A stretch of 64,000 nt of DNA, taken from contig JARFIW010001670.1 of the NCBI GenBank assembly GCA_036346225.1, positions 3,844,001-3,908,000 on the forward strand. Direction: 5' to 3'. This stretch comes from Platerodrilus igneus (lineage: Eukaryota; Arthropoda; Insecta; Coleoptera; Lycidae). The translations under genes and the position numbers were made by a program. This document shows positions 42,264-55,062 of this stretch, piece by piece. The notes under the pieces were generated by a model. That model saw nothing but the letters and a program-made list of their open reading frames with translations. It was not told where the DNA came from and did not search any database. How positions within the stretch are numbered: position 1 is the first letter of the stretch; every line of letters starts with the position of its first letter.

Positions 42264-44121
42264 TCCTAAGCTTGTGTTTTTGTTAAAGATTAAGCACAAA
42301 GATGAAGAGCTCGTGGACCCACATATCAATGATCTTTAATGTATGCATTCAGTGTACTTCATTTCAAAGTCCTCATTGATTCTTAGGAATGATTTTATTC
42401 TAAACCTCGACAATAATGTTCAACGTTACCGTATATGAAACCTAATATATTTTATACAAAAAAAACTAATTGCAACACTTGTACAACATATTGAATACGA
42501 TGAGATATAAAGACAGTCCTTGCATTGCATGTAAAGCAATCCACATATTTCAATTTTGAATGCATTAGAGCGTAGCGGAAACTAGTTTACATAACATTTT
42601 GAATAAGTAAGACTGTAGGCTAAACGAGGCCAGTTTCAATATAACCCACTAACTACGAGAAAAATGTAAACGTTGTAATACAGATTTGCAGTGCGGGAAA
42701 TAAAGTAATAACAATTTGTGAATCGAAAAAACGCGTGACATTTTGTCAAAGCATGGACAAATGATTGAAAGACATTTCCATAAATTAACTTCCACGTTCT
42801 AGATAAAGAATAGAAAACATTAGCAATTATGATTATACAATGAGCGCCTGGAGAGAAGTCTTTGAACAAATGTGATCGAATTGTTTCGCGAGTTTCTTTG
42901 ATAATTGATTTCTTGTTGAGCTTATAAAGTATGCAATCAATTGTATTGTAGATTGTGAAATTTGTTAGTATTTCATTGTAGCCTGTCTATTATGCAGATC
43001 GTTCCTCAGGATATCAAAATTAATGAAGTAAATTACATGTATGGGAACTTTTAAATACAAAAGACAACCTTGCATAATAACACAGTAAAGTAAATACGAT
43101 TCAGAGCATATGTGATCTTTATTGTATAATGAATCTTAATTCTAGAAGATGGGTAATCCCTTATCAACTTGAGTAGATACATGGTAATTCAGAATTTGAC
43201 CACTAAATTGTTCCTGAAGATTCTTTTAATAAACCAATGAAGAACTAAATTGGGAAATAGTTTCCGAAAATGCACCGTTTCAAATATACAGGGTGTTAAA
43301 GTTAACTTTTAAGAAATTGATCTTCTTCGATACGTCCAATACTCTCAAAATATTTAGATGAAACTGTAACACTAGTTCCTTAATCGACAATGCTATAATT
43401 TCTTATAAAAATTAATTCAGTGGCGGTATATAAGGGTTGCAATTCCTCTTTTATCTGCGCCACTGATTACATTTTCATTTTTCAATTTTTTCCATTCCTT
43501 ACTAAGTTTTGTTGAAAAAGCGCATATCATTTAAATATAAAAAAATTAATGATTTCGGAGATAATTAGACTTGAACATAGGTGCACATGAATTTTGATTG
43601 AAATTATTTGATACTAAGATAGGAGACACAAAAATGTATTGGTAGTTGCGAATGTCTAAAACAAATTATTGCAGTAAATAAAGATGATTTTGGTTTATAA
43701 CTAAAATTCAAAAAAAAGGTACGATGTAGGTATACTATATAAGTACGAGGGCAAAATCGCTCAATTTTATATGCATTTTCCCATAAGAGAATCTAAGGTC
43801 CATTTTAGTCATTTTTAGTAGATACAAAGGTCATTCATCCTGTCTATTAAATTGTTCATTTTTACATGTAATTTCTCATAAGAAAATCTAAGGTTTATTT
43901 TGAAAATTTGTGTACCCTTCAAGGTCATTCATTCGAGGATCACATGACATCATCTGGACAAATCCATTACTTTCACTAACACCTTTTTATGGAATAATTA
44001 CTCTTTTTCTTATGAGAGGTGTACAACTGGAGGCTCCGAGTATTGGATTTAGACATCTGCGTTAAACACCCTTACCCTGCTCGGAAGGATTTTGTAAATT
44101 TTAAAAAGTAGTTGTTTCAGT
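42264..44121. other. Spacer with a ~105-bp tandem duplication
   Basis: No gene seen. At about 43,755-43,965 two units share TTCCCATAAGAGAATCTAAGGT / TTCTCATAAGAAAATCTAAGGT, a TTTTA-TCATTT middle and an AAGGTCATTCAT end. Confidence 0.55.
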
Positions 44122-44134
44122 TGTCTGGTATTGA

Positions 44135-44428
44135 GGCGGCTCCGTGGCGTAGTGGTATGTGCGTGACTACTACGCCCAAGGTCCCGGGTTCGAATCCCGA
44201 CACGGTCCGCTTGAAAAATGTTAGGCGAGCATTTTTCACAAAAATACACCCTCGTTCGGATGAGAGGTAAAATGGAGGTCCCGTGTTGATGTTGTCACGC
44301 ACGTTAAAGATCCTACCTTGCTTGGAACAGCAAGGGTTCGGCAAAATTCAAATTTTCCAGGTAAAAAAAAAACTCGCTTCCTGGCCAATGTAGTACCTTT
44401 GGGTGGAGCATTGGAAAATCAAATATAA
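44135..44428 (+). mobile_element. tRNA-derived SINE, best-preserved copy (copy 5)
   Basis: Begins GGCGGCTCCGTGG with an A box TGGCGTAGTGG at 44,145-44,155 and a perfect B box GGTTCGAATCC at 44,187-44,197. It is followed by a non-tRNA body (CGCTTGAAAAATGTTAGGCG, ACACCCTCGTTCGGATGAGAGG, CGTTAAAGATCC, GGAACAGCAAGGGTTCGGC) and a short AT-rich end, AAATATAA. A 13-bp duplication TGTCTGGTATTGA flanks it at 44,122-44,134 and 44,429-44,441. A perfect duplication and intact promoter boxes point to a relatively recent insertion. Confidence 0.95.
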
Positions 44429-44544
44429 TGTCTGGTATTGATGATTAAGAAACCCGTAGATAAGCTATACGGACTTCAAAACACTTCCGGTCCACAGGCT
44501 ATACAGTATTCGAAACGCATTTCCAAATTGAGGTACCTACATCC

Positions 44545-44690
44545 GGTTTCAGGTCTATACCTCCGGTGTTTCACCAAGATCAAATATGCTATGCCGATTC
44601 TAGATCACACTCAAACCTTACTTCCTATTTCAGGTTTCTACTACGGTTTTTCACCAAGATGAAATATGCTATGCTGATCCTGGCCGCAAA
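44545..44690. repeat. Two ~80-bp tandem units
   Basis: TTTCAGGT-TCTAC-CCGG..TTTCACCAAGAT(C/G)AAATATGCTATGC(C/T)GAT occurs at about 44,549 and 44,629. Confidence 0.75.
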
Positions 44691-45008
44691 ACTGAAACCG
44701 ATAGCACCTTCTAGTAGTGGAATTTGTAATTAATTTCAAGGTTATCTAATTATAAAATGTATAAGGTACAAAGGATCACTTTTAGCTCACTCGCCAATTT
44801 TATATATTCACTTTAAGGCAGAAATAATGCAATACATCAAGGTAATCTATTTTTAGATTGAGGAGTCAGAAACAATAAAAATACATCAAGATCACTATTT
44901 ATTTTCTAGTAAATCTATTTTTAGATCAAGATTAAAGGAAATTATTCGATCACTTAAACTTTTGATTCCCTAACTCAAATGAAAAATCATCAATCAATCA
45001 GTTAAATA

Positions 45009-45040
<32 letters not shown>

Positions 45041-45310
45041 ATATATAATATATAATATATAATATATAATATATAATATATAATATATAATATATAATAT
45101 ATAATATATAATATATAATATATAATATATAATATATAATATATAATATATAATATATAATATATAATATATAATATATAATATATAATATATAATATAT
45201 AATATATAATATATAATATATAATATATAATATAATATATAATATATAATATATAATATATAATATATAATATATAATATATAATATATAATATATAATA
45301 TATAATATAT

Positions 45311-45351
<41 letters not shown>
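45009..45351. repeat. (AATATAT)n microsatellite with flanking (AT)n
   Basis: About 270 bp of a 7-bp AATATAT unit between two (AT)n runs, with a single phase slip near 45,230. Confidence 0.95.
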
Positions 45352-45352
<1 letters not shown>

Positions 45353-47828
45353 CTACGATATCGCCGAACTCCCGGTGTATTTAGCGCCCAGTTGCTTTGC
45401 TCACGGTTACCTCTCTGTGCCTCTAAAATATCTAAATTAATTTAAAGCAACACAATTAAATTAATGCCTCTACAGGCTCAGTTATACCCTGCACAGAGTG
45501 AACGACGATATGATCACAGAGAATATTTACCCAGTCCTTTTTAACACTTCATATACTTGAATAAGACAAACGAAATTCGCCAAAGAAAATGTACAACTTG
45601 TAACTCTAGGTCGTTGTAATATCATTAGCTATAAAAACTTTTAAATCAATGAAAATAAATAATCTTATTAAATTTGTTTACTACCAAAATTTTAAGCAAT
45701 TAAAGCCAGCAAAATAATTATGTTTTATATTGAAGGTTTCGTTGAACGTTCAAAAAAACTATTCTCCTTTTAACGTAATTTTTACGTATCAACTAGAGTT
45801 TTTTAATGACTTTTTACATAAAAAGTTACCTATATTACATGTGAGTTTTACGCTTATAAATATTGAAATAAGACACGCACCATTCAAGAAATTATAAAAT
45901 TCTGACCTTGTATCTTTTTGTTGACCCCTGCGAAGGGTTGTTGAACCAGATTGTTTGCTCGGTCCAATCGTCGACCATTAGCCTGACTTTTAGCCCATTG
46001 ATTTGCAGCTTTCCACAAACTTGTAGACGTTATTTAGTGAATTGTCTAGTTGCTTATTTAATTTAACATCATCACTTGGATAATTAATTAGATCATTTCA
46101 AATACCTTTACTTAGATAGTTTCATAGAGCATTACTTAGATAATTGTTTAGAACCTTAAATTAATAAATCGTAAAGATTATGTTTACATTAATTAAATTT
46201 AGACTTACGTTTTTAATACTAACGGCAAATTTTCAATAACTCGTACCTCACACACTGCTTCTGATTTTTTACTTGTATTCTTGACGTTATTTAATTTTAT
46301 GTCACTTTTGACTTCACTTAATTTCATATTCACGTAATAAATTCGTTTAGACTAGTACAGACGTGCGTCGTTAATGGAATGAATGCATTTTATCAGTTTA
46401 TGTTCTTTATATAGAACAAGCTCATTTCCTCCTATTTCTTAACCTGTTGGGTTTATTCAAATTACTTACTCTATACATTTAACTTTGCACGTAGACATAA
46501 TTTTGTATTGAGATTTGTTAACAACTGTTGTAATTTTATTCTTGGAACATCACGTAGAAATAATTTTGTACAGGAATTTATTAATTTTTCATTTAATTTC
46601 ACACGTATACCAAAACTTATGGTTCCATATTTTGTTTATGCATGTCGGGCTATACAGAACTGTGCGATTTGTACATTTTTAATGTTACGTACAGGTTTTG
46701 CCCCAATATCTATATCTTATTGCGTTATGAAATATGATCGGTTTTCAAAAGCTTGTTTTATGCGTTTTGTTGCCTTATATTCCTTACGCAATGCGTCAAG
46801 TTTTAAAGAGATTTGTTTCACTTTTAAATATGCCTAATTTGTATTTATTAGGAGTTTATGAATGCTTTAAATGTTTTTAAAGTGAATTAGGTTGCGACCA
46901 GAATTATTTATTCTTCTAAATGAGGTTCAGCTATTACAGAATGAGCTTTCTTTTATATTATACACGTCGATTTGTATTTGCTTTGGCGCTTAAGCATGTT
47001 CTTAAATGTTTAAGAAATATATTGAATAACTTTCAAAGGTATTTATTTTGATTTAAATTATTACAGAATGAGTTTTTTTTTATTAATTGTTGCTGGTTGT
47101 CAATTTTATACAAGATATTTGGAATTTACTTTTTGCATAATGACCGAATTATGTACTTTTTATTATTTAAATGTTTGGTTTTCTTTATTTTTATGATATT
47201 CACATAAAGTGTCTCCCCTGTGACCTTGTATATCCTTAAATAACTCTATTCTCTTAGCTATATATACATATATAGTATAATATATATTGACGTGATAAGG
47301 GGTTGCGAGAGGTCATCGAAACCCAAATTCTAAAAATAAATCCCACCAAAACATAATATAATCCGTAAATTTATGGTTGCTCCCTGTATAACACAAGCGT
47401 ACCATTATTCATTAAAGTGCCATGCAAAAACGTAAATTGCGCGTGTATAAATTATCACCCTGTATGATATAGGCGTATTGTAAATAAATAGCAAGTAACA
47501 TAAGTTGTATATGTAGAAATAATTGATAGTAAGATACCGTAAAACGCATTTATACGCGAATGCACATTGATACATTTTTTTGATAACATTTGCTGTAAAT
47601 AGCACTAGCTTTGCGCATTTAGCTTAGGAAACTACAATCTTGTCAAAAGAAACTCCAATTCTAACCTTTAATAGGAGTACTAAGGACACGTTTTGATGTT
47701 AAAAGCAAATATGTCTATAAAACGCAACCCCTTTTGCATTAAAAAATAATGAAACTTTAAATTAATTACTCCGAAAATTATAGCAACTTATTCTAAATAA
47801 CGAATTTTCTAGAATATGGAATTTAGAA
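45352..47828. other. AT-rich sequence, no identified gene
   Basis: No recognisable coding region. A 109-codon open frame at 46,508-46,837 has phenylalanine/cysteine-rich composition typical of chance frames in AT-rich DNA. Confidence 0.45.
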
Positions 47829-50325
47829 CTACGTAAATAAACTAATTAATAAATAACATTTTATACCAAGAAGCGGCTGGAACACGGAAGTGTTTATAGT
47901 GTCCCATAGGTTCATTAGGTTTATCAGTAATTCTATTATATTTGGTGATATTTTATAGATTTTGAGAATTGATATTAGCCAATCGTGAGGTACAGACTCA
48001 TAGGCTCTATTGAAATCTATGTATCCCACATTTAAATTTCGCTTTTTCGTTTTCGTGTGATTTATGACTACTGAATCAATAGTAAGTTGTTCTCTACAGC
48101 CCATAGCATGCCTACACTGAGAAAAGTGATTTGGTTGATACAACCAATTCTGTTGTTTTGAAGAGTAAAGCATTTGATCAAGTATTTTTTAGTCGTTCTA
48201 AACGAAACTATATTCACTGAACCGCTTGTAGATGGTTAAACTAACATCAAAAATTAGTTGACTTAAATTTGTTTGTTTGAATGCATTATAACAGTTGGTT
48301 AATAAAAGAATGCAAAAGTGAATTTCATTCAACATCAGTCGTATTTAATACAAACTAATGTTGTCAACAAATTTCATATTTTAGTGCAATACTACATTAA
48401 TGTTGAAAAAAATCCATTTTAGTTAAATGAATGCTGAAAAAAGTGTCAAATGAACACGTTTTGTAACAAATTTAACATTGAAACAAACGTACTTTAGCTT
48501 GTTGATTTAAATAAACTACGATTGCCAAATCAAACGTCGGGTTATTTGTTGAACTCCAATCGTTTTCAGTAAGTGTCCGATACTGCGTATTGGTTGTACT
48601 GCGCGCGCACATTATATCTTTAATATACTGCTATCCTTCGACTGCAACACGTCAACATGGCGTCAAGCGTTACTTCGCATTGTTTATTGTGTTAGTTTCC
48701 ATAAAAGTATTTCAACTAACTGTAAAAATACATGGAAGATAAATTTAGTATGCTGTACTATGTTTAAGCAAAATCTCTTCGTCTAAAACACGTAAGTACC
48801 TACTTATAAATTGGTCTCATTGCCCATAACTAAATGCCGTTGTTTTTAGCATTCAACTATATAAGCGAACGTATAACTTCAAAGATCAATGGCAACCTCA
48901 AGGAATAAACAAACTTTCAATAATCAGTGTCAGTTTTATAAAATTGAAGTAGAAGCTGTACTGAAAATTATGCAGGATGAACTAGGGTTAATGTAACATT
49001 CAAGGTGAGATTTGATTCAATATACAACTTGATAATGTGACTGAATAAAGTTATTTTAAATCAATATTTTTTTAAAATCTGTTAGGGATGAACAAACTTA
49101 TTTGTTGATCGCCAAGTTGTATTAAAAAAAATGGTTAAAATAACTTAATTTAAATAATCCGGAATCGATCAAGCTGGATATTGAATCAAACTACCTTGGA
49201 TGTTTAAACTAATTCTATTTCTAAACAATGTACAACGCAACGAAATGATTGATTTGACAGCTAAATGTTTCAATTCAACACAATAAAAGTTTGATTAAAC
49301 CAAAAATGTTATTACTTGAACCTTATTAGCCACTTAGCTTAATAATTATTATCTGCTCAACATATGGGTTAGTTAAACCAATGACGCTTTTTGGTTAGTT
49401 GAAAAATTTGAATAGTTTGTTTTAATGCTACAAACCCTTTCAAGTATTTGCTTCAATGATTTTTATATGTAAGTGGGATATTCAACGTGTTGATTTAACA
49501 TAACAGTTTATTTGATAAAAGTATTAAATAATTCAAATCAAACCTACAAGCAATTGAAGTAACGATACCTAACATTCAAGTTACATTAATAGCGATTTGA
49601 GTAAATGCCATAATTATTGTGGTGCAAATTTAGGTTTGTTTGCTTCAAAATCGGTTTTCCAACATTTTATTATGTTCTATTTAATGCATATACATCATTG
49701 TTTATATACAAACCAAAATTCTAATTGAATCAACTAATTTTCAGTTGAAGCAACAAAATCCTTTTCTCAGTGTAGTACATCCTTTTGTTCGGTTGCAATG
49801 ACAGTGTCAATACAATGTTCATATATTTTAGCTCTTATGATTGAGGTTAGCAATTTATACGTTGCGCCTAGGCATGTTATTGGTCTATGGCTACTGGGAG
49901 ATTTAAGGTCGCCATTCTTATAAATCAATGAGGTTCTACCGGTTACCAAAAACTTGGGTACACTTTCGCGTTTTTTTAACAGATTGTTAAAACATAATGC
50001 TAAATATTTATGTGTAGAGAAAACTTCTTTAACCAAAAATTTTGTATTCCATCTAAACCAGGGGCTTTCCAGTTTGCTGTATTATGTATTGCAATAGTAA
50101 TATCAATTATAGTTATATTTTTATTTTCCATTGTTGTAATACCCTTAGCCGATTCATTAATTGTTTCTAATAGATCTGGTATAAGTTTTGATTTATTTTC
50201 CCATAGACTTTTCCAGAATTCTAGAAATCACATTGTACTAATTTTTTGGTTTGTATTGTTGTTATCATTTTCTAAGGATCTATAAAATTTTGATTGCGAA
50301 AGTACAAAGCTAGAATTTTTTGTTT
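47829..50325 (-). pseudogene. R4/Dong-like LINE reverse transcriptase relic, split by an insertion
   Basis: Read from high to low coordinates on the minus strand: NWKAPGLDGIQNFW (about 50,085-50,045), then after a shift KFLVTGRTSLIYKNGDLKSP and HRPITCLGATYKLLTSIIRAKIYEH (49,960-49,820), and ATEQKD at 49,790. The reading resumes at 48,110 with RHAMGCREQLTIDSVVINH, then NVGYIDFNRAYESVPHDWL (48,020-47,970), which is RT motif A with D in I-D-F and V-P-H-D-W. The E-Q-K-G-C...G-C-R-E-Q-L segment is typical of R4/R2-type RTs and differs from the other LINEs here. The element at 48,115-49,772 interrupts it exactly within this segment. The 3' part after motif A is missing. It is inactive. Confidence 0.82.
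48115..49772. mobile_element. 1.66-kb TA-flanked element with CACTGAGAAAAG inverted termini
   Basis: Left end CACTGAGAAAAG at 48,115; right end CTTTTCTCAGTG at 49,772. Both are flanked by TA (48,113-48,114 and 49,773-49,774). Removing the element and one TA rejoins the LINE reading. The inside has no transposase but many TTGATT/AATCAA and GTTGAAT/TCAAC repeats. A TA duplication suggests a Tc1/mariner-superfamily MITE; CACT(G) ends also occur in CACTA elements, which usually duplicate 2-3 bp. Confidence 0.85.
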
Positions 50326-50337
50326 TCTTTTCGTAGT

Positions 50338-52339
50338 TTTATTTTATTTTACCTTATTTTTATTTTTATTTTTATTTTTATTTTTATTTTTATTTTTATT
50401 TTTATTTTTATTTTTATTTTTATTTTAATTTTAATTTTAATTTTAATTTTAATTTTAATTTTAATTTTAATTTTAATTTTAATTAATTTTAATTAATTTT
50501 AATTTTAATTTTACTTTTAATTTTAATTTTAATTATAATTTTAATTATAATTTTAATTATAATTTTAATTTTAATTTTAATTTTAATTTTAATTTTAATT
50601 TTAATTTTAATTTTAATTTTAATTTTAATTTTAATTTTAATTTTAATTTTAATTTTAATTTTAATTTTAATTTTAATTTTAATTTTAATTTTAATTTTAA
50701 TTTTAATTTTAATTTTAATTTTAATTTTAATTTTAATTTTAATTTTAATTTTAATTTTAATTTTAATTTTAATTTTAATTTTAATTTTAATTTTAATTTT
50801 AATTTTAATTTTAATTTTAATTTTAATTTTAATTTTAATTTTAATTTTAATTTTAATTTTAATTTTAATTTTAATTTTAATTTTAATTTTAATTTTAATT
50901 TTAATTTTAATTTTAATTTTAATTTTAATTTTAATTTTAATTTTAATTTTAATTTTAATTTTAATTTTAATTTTAATTTTAATTTTAATTTTAATTTTAA
51001 TTTTAATTTTAATTTTAATTTTAATTTTAATTTTAATTTTAATTTTAATTTTAATTTTAATTTTAATTTTAATTTTAATTTTAATTTTAATTTTAATTTT
51101 AATTTTAATTTTAATTTTAATTTTAATTTTAATTTTAATTTTAATTTTAATTTTAATTTTAATTTTAATTTTAATTTTAATTTTAATTTTAATTTTAATT
51201 TTAATTTTAATTTTAATTTTAATTTTAATTTTAATTTTAATTTTAATTTTAATTTTAATTTTAATTTTAATTTTAATTTTAATTTTAATTTTAATTTTAA
51301 TTTTAATTTTAATTTTAATTTTAATTTTAATTTTAATTTTAATTTTAATTTTAATTTTAATTTTAATTTTAATTTTAATTTTAATTTTAATTTTAATTTT
51401 AATTTTAATTTTAATTTTAATTTTAATTTTAATTTTAATTTTAATTTTAATTTTAATTTTAATTTTAATTTTAATTTTAATTTTAATTTTAATTTTAATT
51501 TTAATTTTAATTTTAATTTTAATTTTAATTTTAATTTTAATTTTAATTTTAATTTTAATTTTAATTTTAATTTTAATTTTAATTTTAATTTTAATTTTAA
51601 TTTTAATTTTAATTTTAATTTTAATTTTAATTTTAATTTTAATTTTAATTTTAATTTTAATTTTAATTTTAATTTTAATTTTAATTTTAATTTTAATTTT
51701 AATTTTAATTTTAATTTTAATTTTAATTTTAATTTTAATTTTAATTTTAATTTTAATTTTAATTTTAATTTTAATTTTAATTTTAATTTTAATTTTAATT
51801 TTAATTTTAATTTTAATTTTAATTTTAATTTTAATTTTAATTTTAATTTTAATTTTAATTTTAATTTTAATTTTAATTTTAATTTTAATTTTAATTTTAA
51901 TTTTAATTTTAATTTTAATTTTAATTTTAATTTTAATTTTAATTTTAATTTTAATTTTAATTTTAATTTTAATTTTAATTTTAATTTTAATTTTAATTTT
52001 AATTTTAATTTTAATTTTAATTTTAATTTTAATTTTAATTTTAATTTTAATTTTAATTTTAATTTTAATTTTAATTTTAATTTTAATTTTAATTTTAATT
52101 TTAATTTTAATTTTAATTTTAATTTTAATTTTAATTTTAATTTTAATTTTAATTTTAATTTTAATTTTAATTTTAATTTTAATTTTAATTTTAATTTTAA
52201 TTTTAATTTTAATTTTAATTTTAATTTTAATTTTAATTTTAATTTTAATTTTAATTTTAATTTTAATTTTAATTTTAATTTTAATTTTAATTTTAATTTT
52301 AATTTTAATTTTAATTTTAATTTTAATTTTAATTTTAAT
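50338..52339. repeat. Satellite block: (TTTTTA)n then (TTTTAA)n
   Basis: About 85 bp of TTTTTA hexamers change to TTTTAA hexamers that run for about 1.9 kb (roughly 320 units). There are only a few variants near its left edge (TAATTATAA at 50,530-50,570). Confidence 0.98.
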
Positions 52340-53470
52340 TTCTATTCTCGTTCTCGTTTATTCTCGTTCTAATTCTCGTTTCGTTAATCGTTCTAATTTC
52401 TCGTTCTTATTTCTCGTTCTCGTTCTTTCGTTCTAATTTCTCGTTCTATTTCTCGTTCTCGTTCTCGTTCTCGTTCTCGTTCTCGTTCTCGTTCTCGTTC
52501 TCGTTCTCGTTCTCGTTCTAGTTCTCGTTCTAGTTCTCGTTCTCGTTCTCGTTCTCGTTCTCGTTCTAGTTCTCGTTCGCGTTCTCGTTCTCGTTTCTAT
52601 TTCGTATCTCGTTCTCGTTTCTCGTTCTCGTTCTCGTTCTCGTTCTCGTTCTCGTTCTCGTTCTCGTTCTCGTTCTCGTTCTCGTTCTCGTTCTCGTTCT
52701 CGTTCTCGTTCTCGTTCTCGTTCTCGTTCTCGTTCTCGTTCTCGTTCTCGTTCTCGTTCTCGTTCTCGTTCTCGTTCTCGTTCTCGTTCTCGTTCTCGTT
52801 CTCGTTCTCGTTCTCGTTCTCGTTCTCGTTCTCGTTCGTCTCGTTCTCGTTCTCGTTCTCGTTCTCGTTCTCGTTCTCGTTCTCGTTCTCGTTCTCGTTC
52901 TCGTTCTCGTTCTCGTTCTCGTTCTCGTTCTCGTTCTCGTTCTCGTTCTCGTTCTCGTTCTCGTTCTCGTTCTCGTTCTCGTTCTCGTTCTCGTTCTCGT
53001 TCTCGTTCTCGTTCTCGTTCTCGTTCTCGTTCTCGTTCTCGTTCTCGTTCTCGTTCTCGTTCTCGTTCTCGTTCTCGTTCTCGTTCTCGTTCTCGTTCTC
53101 GTTCTCGTTCTCGTTCTCGTTCTCGTTCTCGTTCTCGTTCTCGTTCTCGTTCTCGTTCTCGTTCTCGTTCTCGTTCTCGTTCTCGTTCTCGTTCTCGTTC
53201 TCGTTCTCGTTCTCGTTCTCGTTCTCGTTCTCGTTCTCGTTCTCGTTCTCGTTCTCGTTCTTCTTCTCCTTCTCCTTCTCGTTCTCGTCCTCGTTCTCGT
53301 TCTCGTTCTCGTTCTCGTTCTCGTTCTCGTTCTCGTTCTCGTTCTCGTTCTCGTTCTCGTTCTCTTCTCGTTCTCGTTCTCGTTCTCTTCTCTTTCTCTT
53401 CTCGTTCTCGTTCTCAGTTCTTCTCTTCTCTCGTTCTCGTTCTCATTCTCGTTCTCTTCTCGTTCTCTTC
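52340..53470. repeat. Satellite block: (CTCGTT)n
   Basis: A ragged start (52,340-52,450) mixes CTCGTT with CTAATT variants. Then nearly pure CTCGTT runs to about 53,260, with GTTCTAGTT and GTTCGCG variants and a small phase break at 52,835. From 53,260 to 53,470 CTTCT/CTCTT variants mark a disordered end. Confidence 0.98.
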
Positions 53471-54545
53471 TCTTCTCTTCTCATTCTCATTCTCATTCTC
53501 ATTCTCATTCTCATTCTCATTCTCATTCTCTTCTCTTCTCATTCTCATTCTCATTCCTCATTCTCATTCTCATTCTCATTCTCATTCTCATTCTCATTCT
53601 CATTCTCATTCTCATTCTTCTCATTCTCATTCTCATTCTCATTCTCATTCTCATTCTCATTCTCATTCTCATTCTCATTCTCATTCTCATTCTCATTCTC
53701 ATTCTCATTCTCATTCTCATTTCTTCTCATTCTCATTCTCATTCTCATTCTCATTCTCATTCTCATTCTCATTCTCATTCTCATTCTCATTCTCATTCTC
53801 ATTCTCATCTCATTCTCATTCTCATTCTCATTCTCATTCTCATTCTCATTCTCATTCTCATTCTCATTCTCATTCTCATTCTCATTCTCATTCTCATTCT
53901 CATTCTCATTCTCATTCTCATTCTCATTCTCATTCTCATTCTCATTCTCATTCTCATTCTCATTCTCATTCTCATTCTCATTCTCATTCTCATTCTCATT
54001 CTCATTCTCATTCTCATTCTCATTCTCATTCTCATTCTCATTCTCATTCTCATTCTCATTCTCATTCTCATTCTCATTCTCATTCTCATTCTCATTCTCA
54101 TTCTCATTCTCATTCTCATTCTCATTCTCATTCTCATTCTCATTCTCATTCTCATTCTCATTCTCATTCTCATTCTCATTCTCATTCTCATTCTCATTCT
54201 CATTCTCATTCTCATTCTCATTCTCATTCTCATTCTCATTCTCATTCTCATTCTCATTCTCATTCTCATTCTCATTCTCATTCTCATTCTCATTCTCATT
54301 CTCATTCTCATTCTCATTCTCATTCTCATTCTCATTCTCATTCTCATTCTCATTCTCATTCTCATTCTCATTCTCATTCTCATTCTCATTCTCATTCTCA
54401 TTCTCATTCTCATTCTCATTCTCATTCTCATTCTCATTCTCATTCTCATTCTCATGCTCATTCTCATTCTCATTCTCATTCTCATTCTCATTCTCATTCT
54501 CATTCTCATTCTCATTCTCATTCTCATTCTCATTCTCATTCTCAT
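53471..54545. repeat. Satellite block: (CTCATT)n
   Basis: About 175 units of CTCATT. It differs from the preceding block only by CG to CA within the unit. Phase breaks occur at 53,535-53,620, 53,720 and 53,808, and there is one CTCATG variant near 54,454. Open frames of Met-Arg or Asn-Glu dipeptides here are artefacts of the repeat. Confidence 0.98.
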
Positions 54546-55008
54546 TTCATTTCATTTCATTTTATTTTATTTCTTTATTTTATTTTATTTTATTTTATTT
54601 TATTTTATTTTATTTTATTTTATTTTATTTTATTTTATTTTATTTTATTTTATTTTATTTTATTTTATTTTATTTTATTTTATTTTATTTCACTTTATTT
54701 TATTTTATTTTATTTTATTTTATTTTATTTCACTTTATTTTATTTTATTTAATTTTATTTTATTTTATTTTATTTTATTTCATTTTATTTTATTTTATTT
54801 TATTTTATTTTATTTTATTTTATTTTATTTGATTTTATTTTATTTTATTTTATTTTATTTTATTTTATTTTATTTTATTTTATTTTATTTCACTTTATTT
54901 TATTTGATTTTATTTTATTTTATTTTATTTTATTTTATTTTATTTTATTTTATTTTATTTTATTTTATTTTATTTAATTTTATTTTATTTTATTTTTTTT
55001 TTTTTTAT

Positions 55009-55039
<31 letters not shown>

Positions 55040-55062
55040 TTTGTTATTATTATTATTATGTA
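54546..55062. repeat. Satellite block: (TTTTA)n then (TTA)n
   Basis: After a TTTCATTTCATTTCATT transition, TTTTA pentamers run for about 440 bp with occasional CACTT and GATTT variants, then a poly-T run and about 15 TTA units end at 55,062. Confidence 0.98.

Noticed and set aside
44135..44210. Functional tRNA gene
   Set aside because: A and B boxes are good but the acceptor stem pairs poorly, and the same head plus body recurs as a dispersed repeat with a target duplication, so it is a SINE.
44049..44344. Two open frames on the minus strand over the SINE
   Set aside because: They are antisense to the SINE and recur only because the SINE does.
50338..52339. Telomeric repeat array
   Set aside because: The units are TTTTTA/TTTTAA, not the insect TTAGG type, and unique sequence continues on both sides.
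53523..54545. Long Met-Arg and Asn-Glu dipeptide frames on the minus strand
   Set aside because: They are translations of the CTCATT hexamer array and have no independent coding evidence.
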